From Fratercula arctica (Eukaryota; Chordata; Aves; Charadriiformes; Alcidae): a stretch of 64,000 nt of DNA. Shown here piece after piece: positions 9,982-24,000 of this stretch; the stretch's first letter is position 1, and every line of letters starts with the position of its first letter. The translations under genes and the position numbers were made by a program. The notes under the pieces were generated by a model. It did not search any database. It saw nothing but the letters and a program-made list of their open reading frames with translations, and was not told the DNA's origin. Where the stretch lies: the NCBI GenBank assembly GCA_947846985.1, contig CANTUZ010000025.1, positions 13,638,100 to 13,702,099 of the forward strand, given 5' to 3'.

Positions 9982-12900
9982 ATATATGTCACAAACAGCT
10001 GTGCACTGCCTAGGGAGGAGGCTTTGATGTACTCTCTTCCATTGAGTCCATCCAGTGTTTGGGTTACACAATATAAATAAGAATTTCTGAAACCACGACT
10101 TCTCTTTTTGATGAAGGCTTTCACAAGCCCAACTGCCCTACTTCTGTTAATGCTGCAAAGTTGTTGCTTCAGGACTAATTTAAAAATAGTGACTTGCACA
10201 CTGGAATGATGTATGCTATGGTATCATCACAAGTTACAGGCATTAGGTAAGATTTACAGGCCAATGTTTTGTGGCCTATATTATGTAGAGGGTTAGATCA
10301 CAGAAGTTCATCTTAGCTTGATGCAAAGAACTACTATATTTTGCAGAGGTTAAAAATTTATTCAGGAAGAGGGCCAAGTTAAACAAGCAGGTAGGTGGTT
10401 GTGCTCAAGGAGTGTATTTCACTTGCAGTATTCTGTGCACTTACTATGTGCTCTGGGCACCCCTAGCCAGTGTGTATTGTGCAGCTGTGCACCTGGCTTC
10501 AGAGTATGCCTCAGAACAGTAACATCAGCGGGGGGTGGTGGTGGTTGGGTTGTATTTTCTCTCTCTCTCAAATGATGTGAGGAATCAACATGGAAGAGTC
10601 ACCTGTATTCAATGTGGTGCATTACTGAACAATTAGAAGGAACTTTGTCTTTGCTACAAGTGCTACCCTGTGCAACAAAATCCTATGATCTTCCTGCTTT
10701 TACTTCACCTGTCTTCCAACTACACTTGGTGGGTGAAAGAGCACAGAAAACAGATTTTTACAGTACAGGCCCCTGTTAGTAGGCTGCCACTCTCATTTCT
10801 GGTAACTGCAGCTCCTTACACTTCTGCCTTCTCTGCCTGGAAGAATGACCCTTTAAAATCCTAAACAAAATCCTCTTAACTAAACAAAGAAATGTAGGGA
10901 GTTAGTTCCTTTCCACTTGTTTTTCCAGCAGGACGGCTGTTTGCAGAGGTGTTATCATGGCACTGTCTTTCGTCTTGTGCACGTGAACTTTACTTCTTTT
11001 GGCATTAACCCTTGCACTTATGTAGCAAGCTCCAAACAACCAAAAGCAAACATGGTACATCATATTCAGGTTGCATATCAGCTAGATTTTTCTAACACTA
11101 CATTTGCATGTGTTAAAACAAACAAAACAAACCTTCTTCAGCTAGTGATAAAAGGCATTGCTAACTTATTTCAAAACTCAACAAAGACATTCTTCTTGAT
11201 ACTATACTTTTTGCCTTGCAATATTTGCAGAAACACAAATTAAGTACCATAGATTTTTATTATAACTCTCAGAATCCCTACAGTAGGCAGCAGTGGCACC
11301 ATTTGATTCCATTTTGATTCCATGGCATTCCATTTTAATTTTTAAAAATTGTATATTTGTAATGAAGCAGAACAGCTGGAATTGTATCTGAAAGTCTCAT
11401 CAGATTAACGTCCATATGTGCAAGGAAGCCTTTGGTTTTGACTAATTATGATGCTGTTCAATACAAGATGAAGAATTATACATGAAAGACCTGAGTCTGG
11501 AACATTTCACAAATATAAGACTTCAACTTGGAGCACAGAATAATCAGTTTTCAAAAGCAAAAAAAAGTGTTTTTTTACAATTTGATCTTCAGCTGAGATA
11601 ATTTGTTAAAATGCAGCTACTCTTCTTCCCTATGTTTAACTAGCTAATCACACTTCCTAAAAATTAAGCAGCTGCAGACAGAAATGAGTTTTGATACTGA
11701 ACCGGGTTTTATATTGTTGCTTATATATAGTATTGTAATCTTGATGAGATGCATTGCCACAGGAAAAAAACAACACAATTTTACATAGACTTTGGCTGAG
11801 ACAAGCATTGACTGCAAGCAGAGGGAGAAATCTTGAGGCAGACAAAGGTGAGGTACAAACAAAGATACAAACACTAACTGTGGTTAGAGGTAACCAGTCA
11901 AGGCACACTGTGCTGCATCCAAGTGTAGGTTGCACACAGATTTACTTGAGAAGTAGGAAAAAAAAAAAAAAGTATGGTCTCCTCTTTCAGCCTTCAGACA
12001 GTGGAGTAAGGAAACATGGTTGGTCACATTTAGCTGAAATGCAGTTTGACTGAGAATAGGGAAAAGTAAGAGAACAGGCTGATGCTATTTGATGGCGACA
12101 TCCCAGAGAAACTTTTCCTCCCTTTATACTACTCTCCTCTGAGTTATAGCGAATTTGATACTTTGTTTTCTTTATGAGTGCTGAACACCACACTATCTTT
12201 ACAACTTAGAAAAACATTTTCTTCTCCACAGTGTTTAATCACATCATATGTACTTGTGTAGTTTAAAAGCTTTACTGCTGGAAAAAGTGCCAAGCAAGCT
12301 GTTTTGCCACAACCAAAATAAAACTTCCTAGCTGTGCATTTCAAAAAAGGCCTGTTTATTTAAAAAGGTTTGAAAGGTATCCTAAATCAAGAGTTACACA
12401 TCTAAGGAACTGTGATACAGAAGTCAGTCAAAAAAAGTCAGACTATCCCATGAAACATTTTAAATTTCAACATGCTGCAGTTCCTCATGCCAGAGGACAG
12501 CTGTAACAAGGCACAATTTTCTATGTCTCAACTGCTGTCACTGGGGCTTGGCTGCAGGGGGTAAGAGGGGTGTGTGTGCATGTGTGCGAGGGGGTGATTG
12601 TAGCCAGTAGTGCCTTCTTGATGGTGGGGTGAGACACTTTGGCCTGGTGGGAGTTCCCACCTCAGCCTTGGCAGAGGTAGCTCCCTTGGTCTTTTCCTGG
12701 GGAGATTTTGCACTGATGAAATTTCATTATCTCAAAGCAAGGAAACAGTTTGCTTGGTGATGTGATGAGAAGTTAGCTCCTCTTTATAAATCTTTCTGCT
12801 TGCTGGTCCTGATAGGTGGTGTTTCATGAAATTACCTGTGCTTAAAAGCACAGTGTCAAACAGAGGATTCCAAGGAACATAATGCCAAAGTCTAAGGATA

Positions 12901-13344
12901 CAGTCTGGGCACTAGAACTAAAGATTAGAAAAGGATTTTTGCATGGGGGGGACATGTATAATTTATTATTTTTTTAAAGACAGCTGTCTTACATTAATGG
13001 TTGAATGATTTCAAAATGGAAAACTATTTCTGTCATTGTTTGTTTATAATTCAGTTTGTTGTCAAAATGCTAATACTTAATGTGCAACCATCACATAATG
13101 GAAAATAATTAATTCTCAGTATCAGTACTCTAAATTTTTAAAATTTTAAAATAAAAATGGTGTACAAACTATGAAACTATTTTTATGAGACATCTTACAA
13201 AGCATTAATGTAAAATAAATCTTTTGACAAAAAAAATGTTTATTTGGAAAGCTTCAGGTTGTTCTAGTTAATTAGTAACTTACAAATATAAATAAAATTC
13301 CGACCCATTTCTAGTGGTGAGAGGTACATATGAGAGCAGAACAA
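9982..13344. other. Intergenic region between OSMR pseudogene and RICTOR 3' end
   Basis: No convincing exon, RNA gene or recognisable transposon was seen. It is AT-rich with short A-runs (for example 11959-11971) and short random reading frames. Some of it may be the old OSMR 3' UTR. GT-rich sequence at 12565-12600 is minor. Confidence 0.5.
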
Positions 13345-16300
13345 CTTTAAGAAGTTTAAAGGCATTTTATTAACAATGCATCCCTTTGATAAGATTATGC
13401 TTCAGGAGGCTTTTAATGCCCATTGACATGAACTGTACACACTACACAAAAAAGGAAAAAAAACACACAGAAAAAAATCAAGGCGGGCAATACCATTTTG
13501 GGACAAACCTCTGTTTAAATTATACACATCTCAATGCAATATTCTAATGGAAAATATATAAATACTTTTTCTTTCTATGTTACAAGTATACAATATAAAT
13601 CAGATTTCAATGTCTGTTCAGTGACCTACAACCACTAGAACCTCCAAATATGTAGCAGCGTGTTACTAAATAAAAAAAAAAAAAAAGACCACACCAGACA
13701 GGGAGAATAAGCCTTGAGATTTTCCCTTCCCTCCTCAGAATGATTAATTTACATAATCTCTTGCAATGCAGTTTTAGGGATGCTGACAGCCCAGTACTGG
13801 AACAATTTTTCAGTTAAATCTAGAAGACATCTGCCTTTCCCTCCAAGACATTGCATCTTGTGCTGAAACATCCTATTCAGTGGCAAAATGGCATGCTATG
13901 CTTTTTGGCATAAATTACATTTCTCCAATAAAATAGGGTATTTTACAAAGCAATTCAAGCAAAAATGTGCAGTTTCTGCATGCTGTTGCATTGCTATCCA
14001 TCTGTGTTACAATAATAGTCCAAAGAAAATCCACATACAAATCCATTGAAAATAAAACTATCTGGGGAACCAGAATCAGGAGTTAAACAAAAACCAAGGA
14101 GATGGGGGGCTTCTAGAGAAATACAAACATGGTTTCTAGCATGTCCCCAAAGGTCTTTTACAGTTCTCAGATTTTACTCTCACATAGCATACCTTTAATA
14201 AGTACTTGATAATAGAAGTGTAACTAACTGAAAAAAAAAGTTATAGGACTTGCTTTCAACTGGCTCCATAGCAAAGCCCTGAATAACAGGACTTCTGTGC
14301 AGCCCTGCCAGGAGGCAAGCAGAAACCTCAGAGATGCTCTGAAGTCTGGCAAGAATTCTTCCACTGCGATTGCTCAGCTTGAGCTCCCACTTACAAGGTA
14401 ACACCAGCTTCCTGAAGTCCAAAAAGCCAAATACCAAGACCAGGACATAGACTAAGAAGCAGCAACAACTCTTTTATCTCTCACTAGGCGTTGATTATTA
14501 CCTATTTCTCAAATAGCTATCTTTCTCTTCAGGCACCTAGTAAAGGTGCTATAGGGTTTTTTTTCAGCTTCTCACTGCAAATTACAACTCTCCTTCAAGA
14601 CCACTAGATATATTTTGAAATACGATGACAAAAAGACAAGTGGTATTCTCACTGCTGCCTTTTTAAATGTTTATAAGGGCAGCTTACCTCAGTGTGCCAA
14701 GCCACTGTGCCCTAAACTACTGAATACTTTAGCACTTCATTGTGTCTTGGGAAAAAACATCACCACCACTGAATGAGAGCACATTTCGGGTACATATGTC
14801 AGGTCAAATAAGAACTATCAGATGAGGAAAAGTGACTGTTTCAAACACAACATGACAAGGGCCCAACATACAAGTTAGGCACCTCAAAGCCTGACCATCT
14901 CCAGCTCCAAGTGATGTCCATGACAGCTGGGAGCATTCAGCATCTCTGAATTTCAGATACTCTCTCCAAAAGGACGCTCACAGCACACAGCTGTGTCCCC
15001 CTCCCCACTCAGTGGAGAGAAACAGGCTCTTGGGGAAGTAATTTGGAGCCCTTTAGTTAGCTCTCTGCCCTTTGGAAAGGGCTATCCCTTTCTACTGACT
15101 GTAAAAGCAGACTAAAAATTAGCCAGCTAATGTAATAGACTAAATGCGATTGGTTTCACAACCTCAGAGCAGTCTGAGTATTTTGTGTTATCATGTTTAA
15201 TCATTCAGGAGTTTTCTTTGCCACAGCAACCAAATTGTATTTGTATATAGTGTAAATGAATGCTATATGTTTTGACATTTGTTCCACAGTATTACAAATA
15301 GTTACTATTGCAAAAAAAACCAAAGCAGATGGCCTGTCAGTTTCCCTTGCTACCCTTTCTAGGGAAAGTGGAAGGATTCTTTGTTAAGACTAGTTTTCTT
15401 TTGAAGTTTTATCATGAAGTGAATAAAACCCCAAAATAAGAACTTTGAAAGGGATATTTTAAAGAAGAAACTGATAGAATTAGAAATTCACAGTTTATAA
15501 CTAGGCCAATATCAAATTCCTTCAATAACAGTATCCCTTCATTTGTCAATTAAAATGAAAGTCATGTGAGCTTAATGTGTAAATATGTAAATTAATTCTA
15601 GAAATGTTGTATGTTATGTACAGTACAGACTTTACATCCTTGATATATACTTGTTGAAATCTACTGACACTCATACACTTTCAGGAAAAAAAATATGTTT
15701 TATAACTGAATTTGCAGCAATAATTCATATGTCAAGTTTCTGTTGTCATGGATCCCCACACAAGCGAGTACTTCAGAACACAAGCATTTCAGGATGGAGA
15801 ATCTTTCAAAAGTATATTGACATTGCTTTTGCTTACTTCCTATGGCGCTTTCTACATTAAGTGCTATGGATTAAACTGGGAACAAATGAACAAAGGTGTT
15901 TTTGATTTTAAATACAGGTGATAAAATTTGTTTATTTTGCTTTAAATGCAGAAAAATAACATGGAGTTGTTTGAGGTAACCCCATCTAGTTATTAAAAAC
16001 AAATCTCTCATACTCTAGACTAACTGAGGTAGTGTTTGAAACTACCGTATGAGATATGGTAGCCCCATTTGGGGGAAAACTACATTATTTCCTTTGGAGT
16101 TTATACCACTACGTGGTCTACTGTGACTGACATTTTGGTTTTACAGAAGCATTTATTTCTTATGACCAGAGAGGTCCAATAGTTACTAGTGTGGTATGTT
16201 TTCAGAGCATTTCAAACATGCCTTGACACATAGATACATTATTTGTGTCACTGATCATAAAAGAGATAAATCAGTTTCTTTTTGCTGCTCCTTTCAGTGG

Positions 16301-18019
16301 GAACTCATGAAAAGATAATCTCAGGAATTAAATTTGACTATGAGCAGCAACTTACAATCTGCTTTACCAGAACCTGATGGCATGCAGCGCACATAAGAAC
16401 TTAGTGAAGTGATAGCTGCAAACCAGTGCTTATGTGGCAAGATGAAATTTCCAATAAGAGCAAATAAATTCTACATTTCACTAAGAATCACGTTTTACTG
16501 ATCACGGGACTACTTATTGAAATCTCCAGTAGCATAGCTAGTAAGAACAGGGTTATGAGCATCAGGATAAATTTCACTTATCTTAAGTATTAATCTGACA
16601 ATTATAAAAAATTCATAAAAGTGAATGGATAAAAATATGTTCTACCTCAGTACAGTCCAGCTGAATTATTCACCTATATCAAAATCAAAGGGTAATCCCT
16701 GTATTACAGGCATTCTAACAAAGGTGGCCATGCTACTGTATATATATATTTGCATATATTTATATTATCTTCATATAAAGGCTTCTGAATCTTTAAATCC
16801 ATGATAAAAGTGATGGGGATTCTTACTTTTTTTTTAAGCTTGCACTCAATTTAAAAAGCTCACTAGTAACATGCTAGACACAACTATTTCAGTCAATAAC
16901 TGAATCGTGTAACTTTTGCAACAAATGTCAAATGCCAATATAAAGTTATTATTACTGTTGCTTCAAAATTTGTTACTTAAGGCTTTTCACCACAATTATT
17001 AGTACTAGCTGATGCTTGATCACTAATCCAAAATTCAAATCAAATCTTTGGTTTTATAAAAGACTGTTTCCATGGAACTTGGAAAATGCTCATATTATGT
17101 CTTCTCACAAAAGCAGCAATGATTAGGTGTCTTCAAGCTTAGTTTATACAATATTCATTTATCTGATACAAAGCATGCTTTTTAAAGGTTTTTAGTTAAG
17201 AGTAAGACCAACATTCATACTATATGAGCATGAGCATAGAAACTGCAAAACACATGCATATCATTCAGGGAAAACAATCTGATTTCAGCATTTTAAGCTT
17301 AAACGGTTTGTTATTTTTAAATCAAACTGTAGTGGAAATCCTTGACTGGTTCAGATAAGATAAGTGTACATAACTGTAATGAAATTGGAGAGATTGCTAA
17401 TAAAATTACTTACATTTACAGTAACATTAAAATAACTTAAAGGAAACCTCAGATTCACAGAGGGTTTTCTTTCTGTTTGAAGTTACAACCCCCCAAATAG
17501 TATTATAAACAGTAAAAAAAAACAACAGAGAAGGGCTAACATTAATCCCCTGGTGCCCACGATTACAGCATGGCTCCCCATTGCCGGCAATGGAATGCAC
17601 CCTCATCTCTCCAATTCCTGGTATCCAGGGGCTAAAAAGCAAGTTCTGCTTCTCTGGAACAGAATTGTAAGTCAATCTTAAAAGATGTCTCTGCGTCTTG
17701 TCCCTTTTTTATTTTTTTCTTTTTAAGTTATGGTAAAAAATTAAATGAAAAAAATTGTGGAGGTGTTCAGTGCTTGGCTCTTGCATATACTAGCAATTAC
17801 TATTATTAGAACTACAGTAACATTTAATAACTCCCCAAAGGGCTCAAAAGACAGGGCAGTAATTGGTTAAGGAAGAAAAAGTTTTCAGTTCAGTCTTCAG
17901 GTACCAGTAGCTTCTGGAACAGTCTAGAAGGTGATGCTCCAAAGCTTTTTATCCAGTCAATCGGAGATTGTCTGAGGATTTCAGAAAGTCTATATGCAAT
18001 GCACTGCATGAGACAGAGG
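13345..18019 (-). other. RICTOR: RICTOR 3' untranslated region
   Basis: AT-rich non-coding sequence continuous with the terminal RICTOR exon. It has no transposon insertions that I recognise, in contrast to the upstream introns. The end is inferred from the AATAAA at 13366. Mammalian RICTOR also has a multi-kilobase 3' UTR. It includes an A-run at 13669-13686 and a short TA-rich tract near 16736-16765. Confidence 0.55.
13366..13371 (-). terminator. RICTOR: Candidate RICTOR poly(A) signal
   Basis: TTTATT here is AATAAA on the minus strand, within AATAAAATGCC. It lies about 4.65 kb past the RICTOR stop, before the sequence changes to unremarkable intergenic DNA. Other AATAAA matches occur closer to the stop (near 15931 and 16148), so earlier poly(A) sites are possible. 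Confidence 0.45.
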
Positions 18020-18094
18020 TCAGGATTCAGATGATGTATCAATTACTGGCTGTTTTGTTGGTGTTGCTAAAATTGCTTCTGCTTCTTCGTGCAT
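18020..18094 (-). CDS. RICTOR: RICTOR terminal coding exon and stop
   Basis: Encodes [20 protein letters not shown] then SSES and TGA at 18022-18020. Acceptor CTTTTAG. The exon continues into the long 3' UTR. Confidence 0.97.
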   Translation of the reverse strand: MHEEAEAILATPTKQPVIDTSSES

Positions 18095-21000
18095 CTAAAA
18101 GAAAAAGATAGATGAAGTATTAATGTCATCAGAGATTTTATTAGAAAAATATCATAAAATGGTTTCCTTTAAGACACATCTGAAAGCATTCAGAACATGA
18201 AACCTGCACACAGCTGGCACATTTTGGTGCATTCAACACATCTGAATTCTCCACTTACTTGTACAAACTGTACATCTTGAAATAGCTCCTGAATGAATCT
18301 TCGAGATGGAAGTCGAAATGTACAATGTGCTAACAAGTAGGACACCTCAGAGTAAAGGCATATGTCATCAAATGCTTGGGGATATTTCTCCTTAATTCTG
18401 ATCAACAGGAAAGACAAAATTTTAAGTCTCAAACGGATTTCCATCATACTTTTAAAAACTGTTCAATTAAATTTTGACTGTCATCATTAACTAAGTAGAA
18501 CTCTTCAGTAATAGGCATTATACATTCTGGATTTGACAAAGTAATTTATCATATTAATACTATAATAATCTCATATTAATGAGATGAAACACAATATATC
18601 ATTTCAAAGTTGTACAGAATCTCTGAGATTACCCAGTCTTAAAATAATAGATGTAGAAAGAGAACAGTATATCAAAGAATAGGTATCCACATGTAGAGCA
18701 GTAATAAAAAAAATACGAAAAGCTAACTCAATTACCTGTAAGCATTTTTAAAACTAAAACGAGCATTTCTGCATTTTCTTTTAGCAATTTTATGTCAGTT
18801 TCCAACATCACTAGTCTAGAAACGTACATTTTTTATTATAATGTGTGGTCCCTGGATTTATATTCCTATATTTTAACATGAGTTTTTCTATAAATTAATT
18901 CCAGTAGTTGCACTCTTGCTTAAAGCAGATTTGTGTTTCTCAAGAAGTTACTTTCAGATCGTTATTCTGGTTATCTGATATATATATATTATTTGGCACA
19001 AATAACAAAAAAGAATTATAATTTCTTTTTTAAAGATGCATGACATACTGGGTATGTAATGAAACATCACTACAGTTGAATTACTGATTTGAAAAATAAC
19101 GGGTAAGAGTAAGAAATTAAAGACAAAAAAACCACATTAAAAGAAAAATTCTTTGCTTAGCTTTTACATTACATTCAATCATCCCCAGTAACTCACAATA
19201 ATACCTGCTTAACAATTTATTGAGAAATCAGAAATAAGGTGAAACGCTATCTCAGAGATCTTAGAAAATACATACATACAACTAAATGTTACTAAAACAT
19301 CTGAAACATATTTAACTTACGTCAGGAGTCCAGTTTCATGGCCCTTAGTTCCTACTGAACTACTCAAATTGATTACTAAACGTAAGACTTCTTTCCGCAG
19401 AAGTATTCTGCACACTGGTGTATCATCTGGGATTGATTTTACTCCTGGAACAACAAATTCAACAGTATGGAGTTTAACTGGAATAGTCTTTGATTGTGCT
19501 AATCTTATGCCATATAAGTCTGTTTTAGAATTACACACACACATACAAGTACGTATTTATGTACGTATTCTGAACTACTGTGCTGGCTTTGGCTAGGATA
19601 GTTAATTTTTTTCATAGAATCGTTAGGGTTGGAAGGGACCTTAAAGATCATCTAGTTCCAACCCCCCTGCCATGGGCAGGGACATCTCCTACTCGATCAG
19701 GTTGCTCAGAGCCCCGTCCAGCCTGGCCTTAAAAACTTCCAGGGATGGGGCTTCCACCACCTCTCTGGGCAACCTGTTCCAGTGTCTCACCACCCTCATG
19801 GTGAAGAACTTCTTCCTAACGTCCAGTCTGAATTGACCCATCTCTAGTTTTAATCCATTCCCTCTAGTCCTACCATTACCCGACATCCTAAAAAGTCCCT
19901 CACCAGCTTTCTTGTAGGCCCCCTTAAGATACCGGTAGGCCACTATAAGGTCTCCTTGGAGCCTTCTTTTCTCCAGATTGAACAACCCCAACTCTCTCAG
20001 TCTGTCCTCATAGGAGAGGTGCTCCAGCCCTCTGATCGTGGCCCTTCTCTGGACATGTTCCAGCACGTCCATATCTTTCTTGTAGTAGGGGCTCCAGAAC
20101 TGGACGCAGTACTCCAGGTGGGGTCTCATGAGAGTGGAGTAGAGGGGGAGAATCACCTCCCTCGACCTGCTGGCCACGCTTCTCCTGATGCAGCCCAGGA
20201 TACGATTGGCTTTCTGGGCTGCTAGTGCACACTGACGGCTCATGTTGAGCCTCTCGTCCACCAGCACCCCCAAGTCCTTTTCTTCAGGGCTGCTCTCAAG
20301 CCAGTAGCTGCCCAGACTATATCGGTGCTTAGGATTGCCCCGACCCAGATGGAGGACCTTGCACTTGGTCTTGTTGAACTTCATGAGGCTGGCATGGGCC
20401 CACCTCTCCAGCCTGTCAAGGTCCCTCTGGATGGCATCCCTTCCCTCCAGTGTGTCAGCTGCCCCACACAGCTTGGTGTCGTCTTGTATGAGGCTATGTT
20501 TTGGGTTTGTGCTGGAAACACTGATGATAATGCATAGATGTTTTTTAGTTATTGCTGAGCAGTGCTTACACAGAATCAAGGCCTTTTCTGCTTCTCACAC
20601 CAGCCTGCCAGGGAGTAGGCTGGGGGTGCACAAGAAGTTGGGAGGGGACACAGCCAGGACAGCTGACCAAAGGAATATTCCATACCATACGACATCATGC
20701 TCAGCAATAAAAACTGGGGGAAGAAGGAAAAAAGGGAGGACGTTCAAAGTTATCACATTTTGTCTTCCCAAGTAACCATTACATGTGATGGAGCCCTGCT
20801 TTCCTGGAGATGGCTGAACACCTGGCTGCCTATGGGAAATAGTGAATGAATTCCTTGCTTTGCTTTGCTTGCGTGTGGGGCTTTTGCTTTACCTATTAAA
20901 CTGTCATTATCACATCTGAAGACTTTTCTCACTTTTACCCTTCTGATTCTCTCTCCCATCCCAACCAGGGGGAGCGAGCAAGCAGCTGTGTGGTGCTTAG

Positions 21001-24000
21001 TTGCTGGCAGGGGTTAAACCACGACAGCTACCAACAAATGTTCCTATTAGAATTAAACAAACAAAAATATTTTCATTAATTTTAACATGGAAATATTTAA
21101 AAAAGCTAAACTAGCATTTCATAAATGCTGTATGACATTTAGAAGAATCTGAGAGATTCAATTACAGTGCTGTCTCTATCACTAAATCATGTTGCAAACT
21201 GGGTGATTACCTGCTCTGTTTCTATCAGATAATAGCAAAATTAGCAACCACCTACTTCATAAGAAATTATGATAATTCAAAATGTAAAACTGTCCTGGTT
21301 CCAGCAGGGAAAGGGTTAATTCTCCCATGGCTCCAGCAGGGACACAGCTATTCCATCCCATGTGAGCTATGCCCACTCTGAGCTGCTGGGGGAGGGAGTA
21401 GGAAGTCTCGGCTTGGGAGCGGCCGAGGCATCCCGGGTCTGGTCAGTGAGCGGTGGTTCCGTAATCGCGTTTGTACATTCCTCTGTCCCTGTTACTGTTG
21501 TTGTTTCCTTGTTCCCTTTTGCTGTTCTGTTAAACTGCCTTGGTCTCAACCCAAGAGTTTTGCCTTTTTCTTCTGATTATTCCCTGTATTGGGGAAGCCT
21601 GGGAGAGGGGCACGTGGTTCTTTGTTGCCATCTGAGGCCAAAACACGACAGTCCTTTTTGGCGCCCAATGTGGGGCTCGAAGGGTTGAGATAACGACAGG
21701 ATCCAACTAGAGCTTGTAAAAATGAATTTGTTGTATGCATTTATTGTATTAGGTAAATAGTCACTGGTCACCATGTTACTTGGTTTGTTCTTGTGGCTGT
21801 GTTATGTAAATTCCTATATGGCTTACGTACTCCCCCCAATGCTGTTTATCACCTCTGAGAGAGGGATCAGGATTATCATTCTGCTGTCCTGCGCGATATC
21901 GGTTTATGATATGATAACATCACTGTTCAGACAGTTATTTGGGGGCATTTATGTGATATTGCTGTCCTGTCCATACATTGGGCACCGTCTCTCAGAATTT
22001 ATTAATAATCACACCCAGTCTATGGGGGAAACAGGGGGGGACACTTTCCCCAGCTCTTTTGCCTCCCTTTTCTCCTTCGGGTCAGGTATGACAGCTTTTG
22101 AGAATTTTGATTATCCTTGGGATGCTCAAACCAGCATGTTCCTAGTGTTATGTTTGCTGAATATGTTCCAGGTCTCGTTTAGGGTTAAACAACTATTTAA
22201 GACTACCACCCAGAGCTCTGCTCCGAGGCTGGACAGTCAGGGGTGGCATGGCATGTGGGAGAACATGGGCAGGTACCTAGAGAACTTCTCACCTCCAATG
22301 GTCTGGGACTTCACCCCTGAACAATTACAGGACCCTGATAGAGTAGTAGAATATTTGAAGGCAAAATGCTGTGGCTATTCCAGAGAGGCACAACTCACCG
22401 CACTGTGCTGGGCCCTGGCCAGTATCTACCAGGCACTGCTCAGTGTTATGCAGCACCCTCAGGGGAAAAAGATGAAAACCAGACCGATAGACACAGTGGC
22501 TAATACAGCCCCGGTGGCAGCTACTGCCGCTGAACCAGAAAACCAATCCCTGCCAGTATCAGTTGCCCCCATACAAAAGAAGAAGTACACAAAGAAATCG
22601 GTTCGCATAGTAAGAGATGACGATGAACCAGGGCCATCACAAGGACAGGAGGAAGAGGCAGAACCAGAGATAATTACCTGATCCCTATCCTTGAGTGAGC
22701 TGCAGGATATGTGAAAACATTTCAGCCGACTTTCAGGCGAGCACATTGTCACCTGGCTGCTTCGGTGCTGGCATAAAGGGGTCAGTAGCCTGGAATTAGA
22801 GGGTAGGGAAGCCAGGCAGTTGGGATCCCTGTCTAGGGAAGGCGGCATTGACAAGGCAATTGGGAAGAAGACCCAAGCCCTCAGCCTCTGGAAACGAGTC
22901 CTGTCAGGCGTGAGGGAGAGGTACCCCTTCAGTGAAGATGTTGTATGTCACCCAAGCAGGTGGACCACCATGGAAAGAGGTAGCCAGTACCTGAGAGAAT
23001 TAGCCGTGCGGGAGATGATTTATTATGACTTGGACAATGCACAGTTACCCACAGACCATCGTCATATGCCAACTCACTGGCAGTAATGGAATGGAAAGGC
23101 GAAGAGGGACCACCGGTGGATGAGGTGGCTGGCCGGCTCCGGCGATATGAAGAAAGCCTCTCTTCCCCCCTTGTCTCAGCTGTGGAGAAACTGTCGTGGA
23201 AGGTCCAGCAACTTGAAGAGAATATGTCCTACTCCCCACCTGTACGGGCCAGCATCTCAGCTATTAGGAGCAGGCATTTCCCCACTCAAGAGAGAGAGTA
23301 CAAAGGGTACACACCACGAGGCACCCTGTGGTTCTACCTGCGAGACCATGGAGAGGACATGAGGAAGTGGGATGGACAACCTACTTGGATCCTGCGGACA
23401 CGGGTACAGGAGTTGCAAGGAAGGACAACCATAAAAGGGGATCCCTCCAGGAAAAGTGCCACCCCAGTTTCCAGTGGGCAGCTACCCAGAGAGAGCAGAA
23501 GGCTGATCTTGCTTCTGATCCTCTTGAAGGAACCTCCAAGTCATTCCTGCAAGAAGTGAGTACTGGATACCATGACCAGTATTAGAGGGGCCCTGCCTCC
23601 GGCCAGGTGGAGGAAAGGGACAACCGGGTTTATTGGACAGTATGGATTCGATGGCCTGGCACATCAGACCCACAGGAGTATAAGGCTCTAGTGGACACAG
23701 GAGCACAGTGCACTCTGATACCATCAAGCTATAGAGGGGCAGAACCCATTTGTATTTCTGGGGTCACAGGGGGATCCCAAGAGTTGACTGTACTGGAGGC
23801 TGAAGTGAGCCTAACTGGGAATGAGTGGCAAAAGCATCCCATTGTGACTGGCCCAGAGGCTCCATGCATCCTTGGTATAGATTACCTCAGGAGAGGGTAT
23901 TTTAAGGACCCAAAGGGGTATCGGTGGGCCTTTGGCATAGATGCCTTGGAGACGGAGGAAGTTAAACAGTTGTCTACCTTGCCTGGTCTCTCGGAGGACT

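Noticed and set aside
10670..11243. Two + strand frames (64 and 108 codons) after the OSMR tail, considered as further OSMR exons
   Set aside because: No resemblance to cytokine-receptor tails and no matching splice phase. The window context suggests 3' UTR or intergenic DNA.
12528..12713. Pro/His-rich minus-strand frame
   Set aside because: Arises from a GT/GC-richer patch in intergenic DNA. No splice context or known family.
18398..18447. Extending RICTOR exon u upstream to an ATG-ATG start
   Set aside because: The family match and the two-base phase left by the exon at 19321-19444 fix the acceptor at 18397/18398. The upstream sequence is intron.
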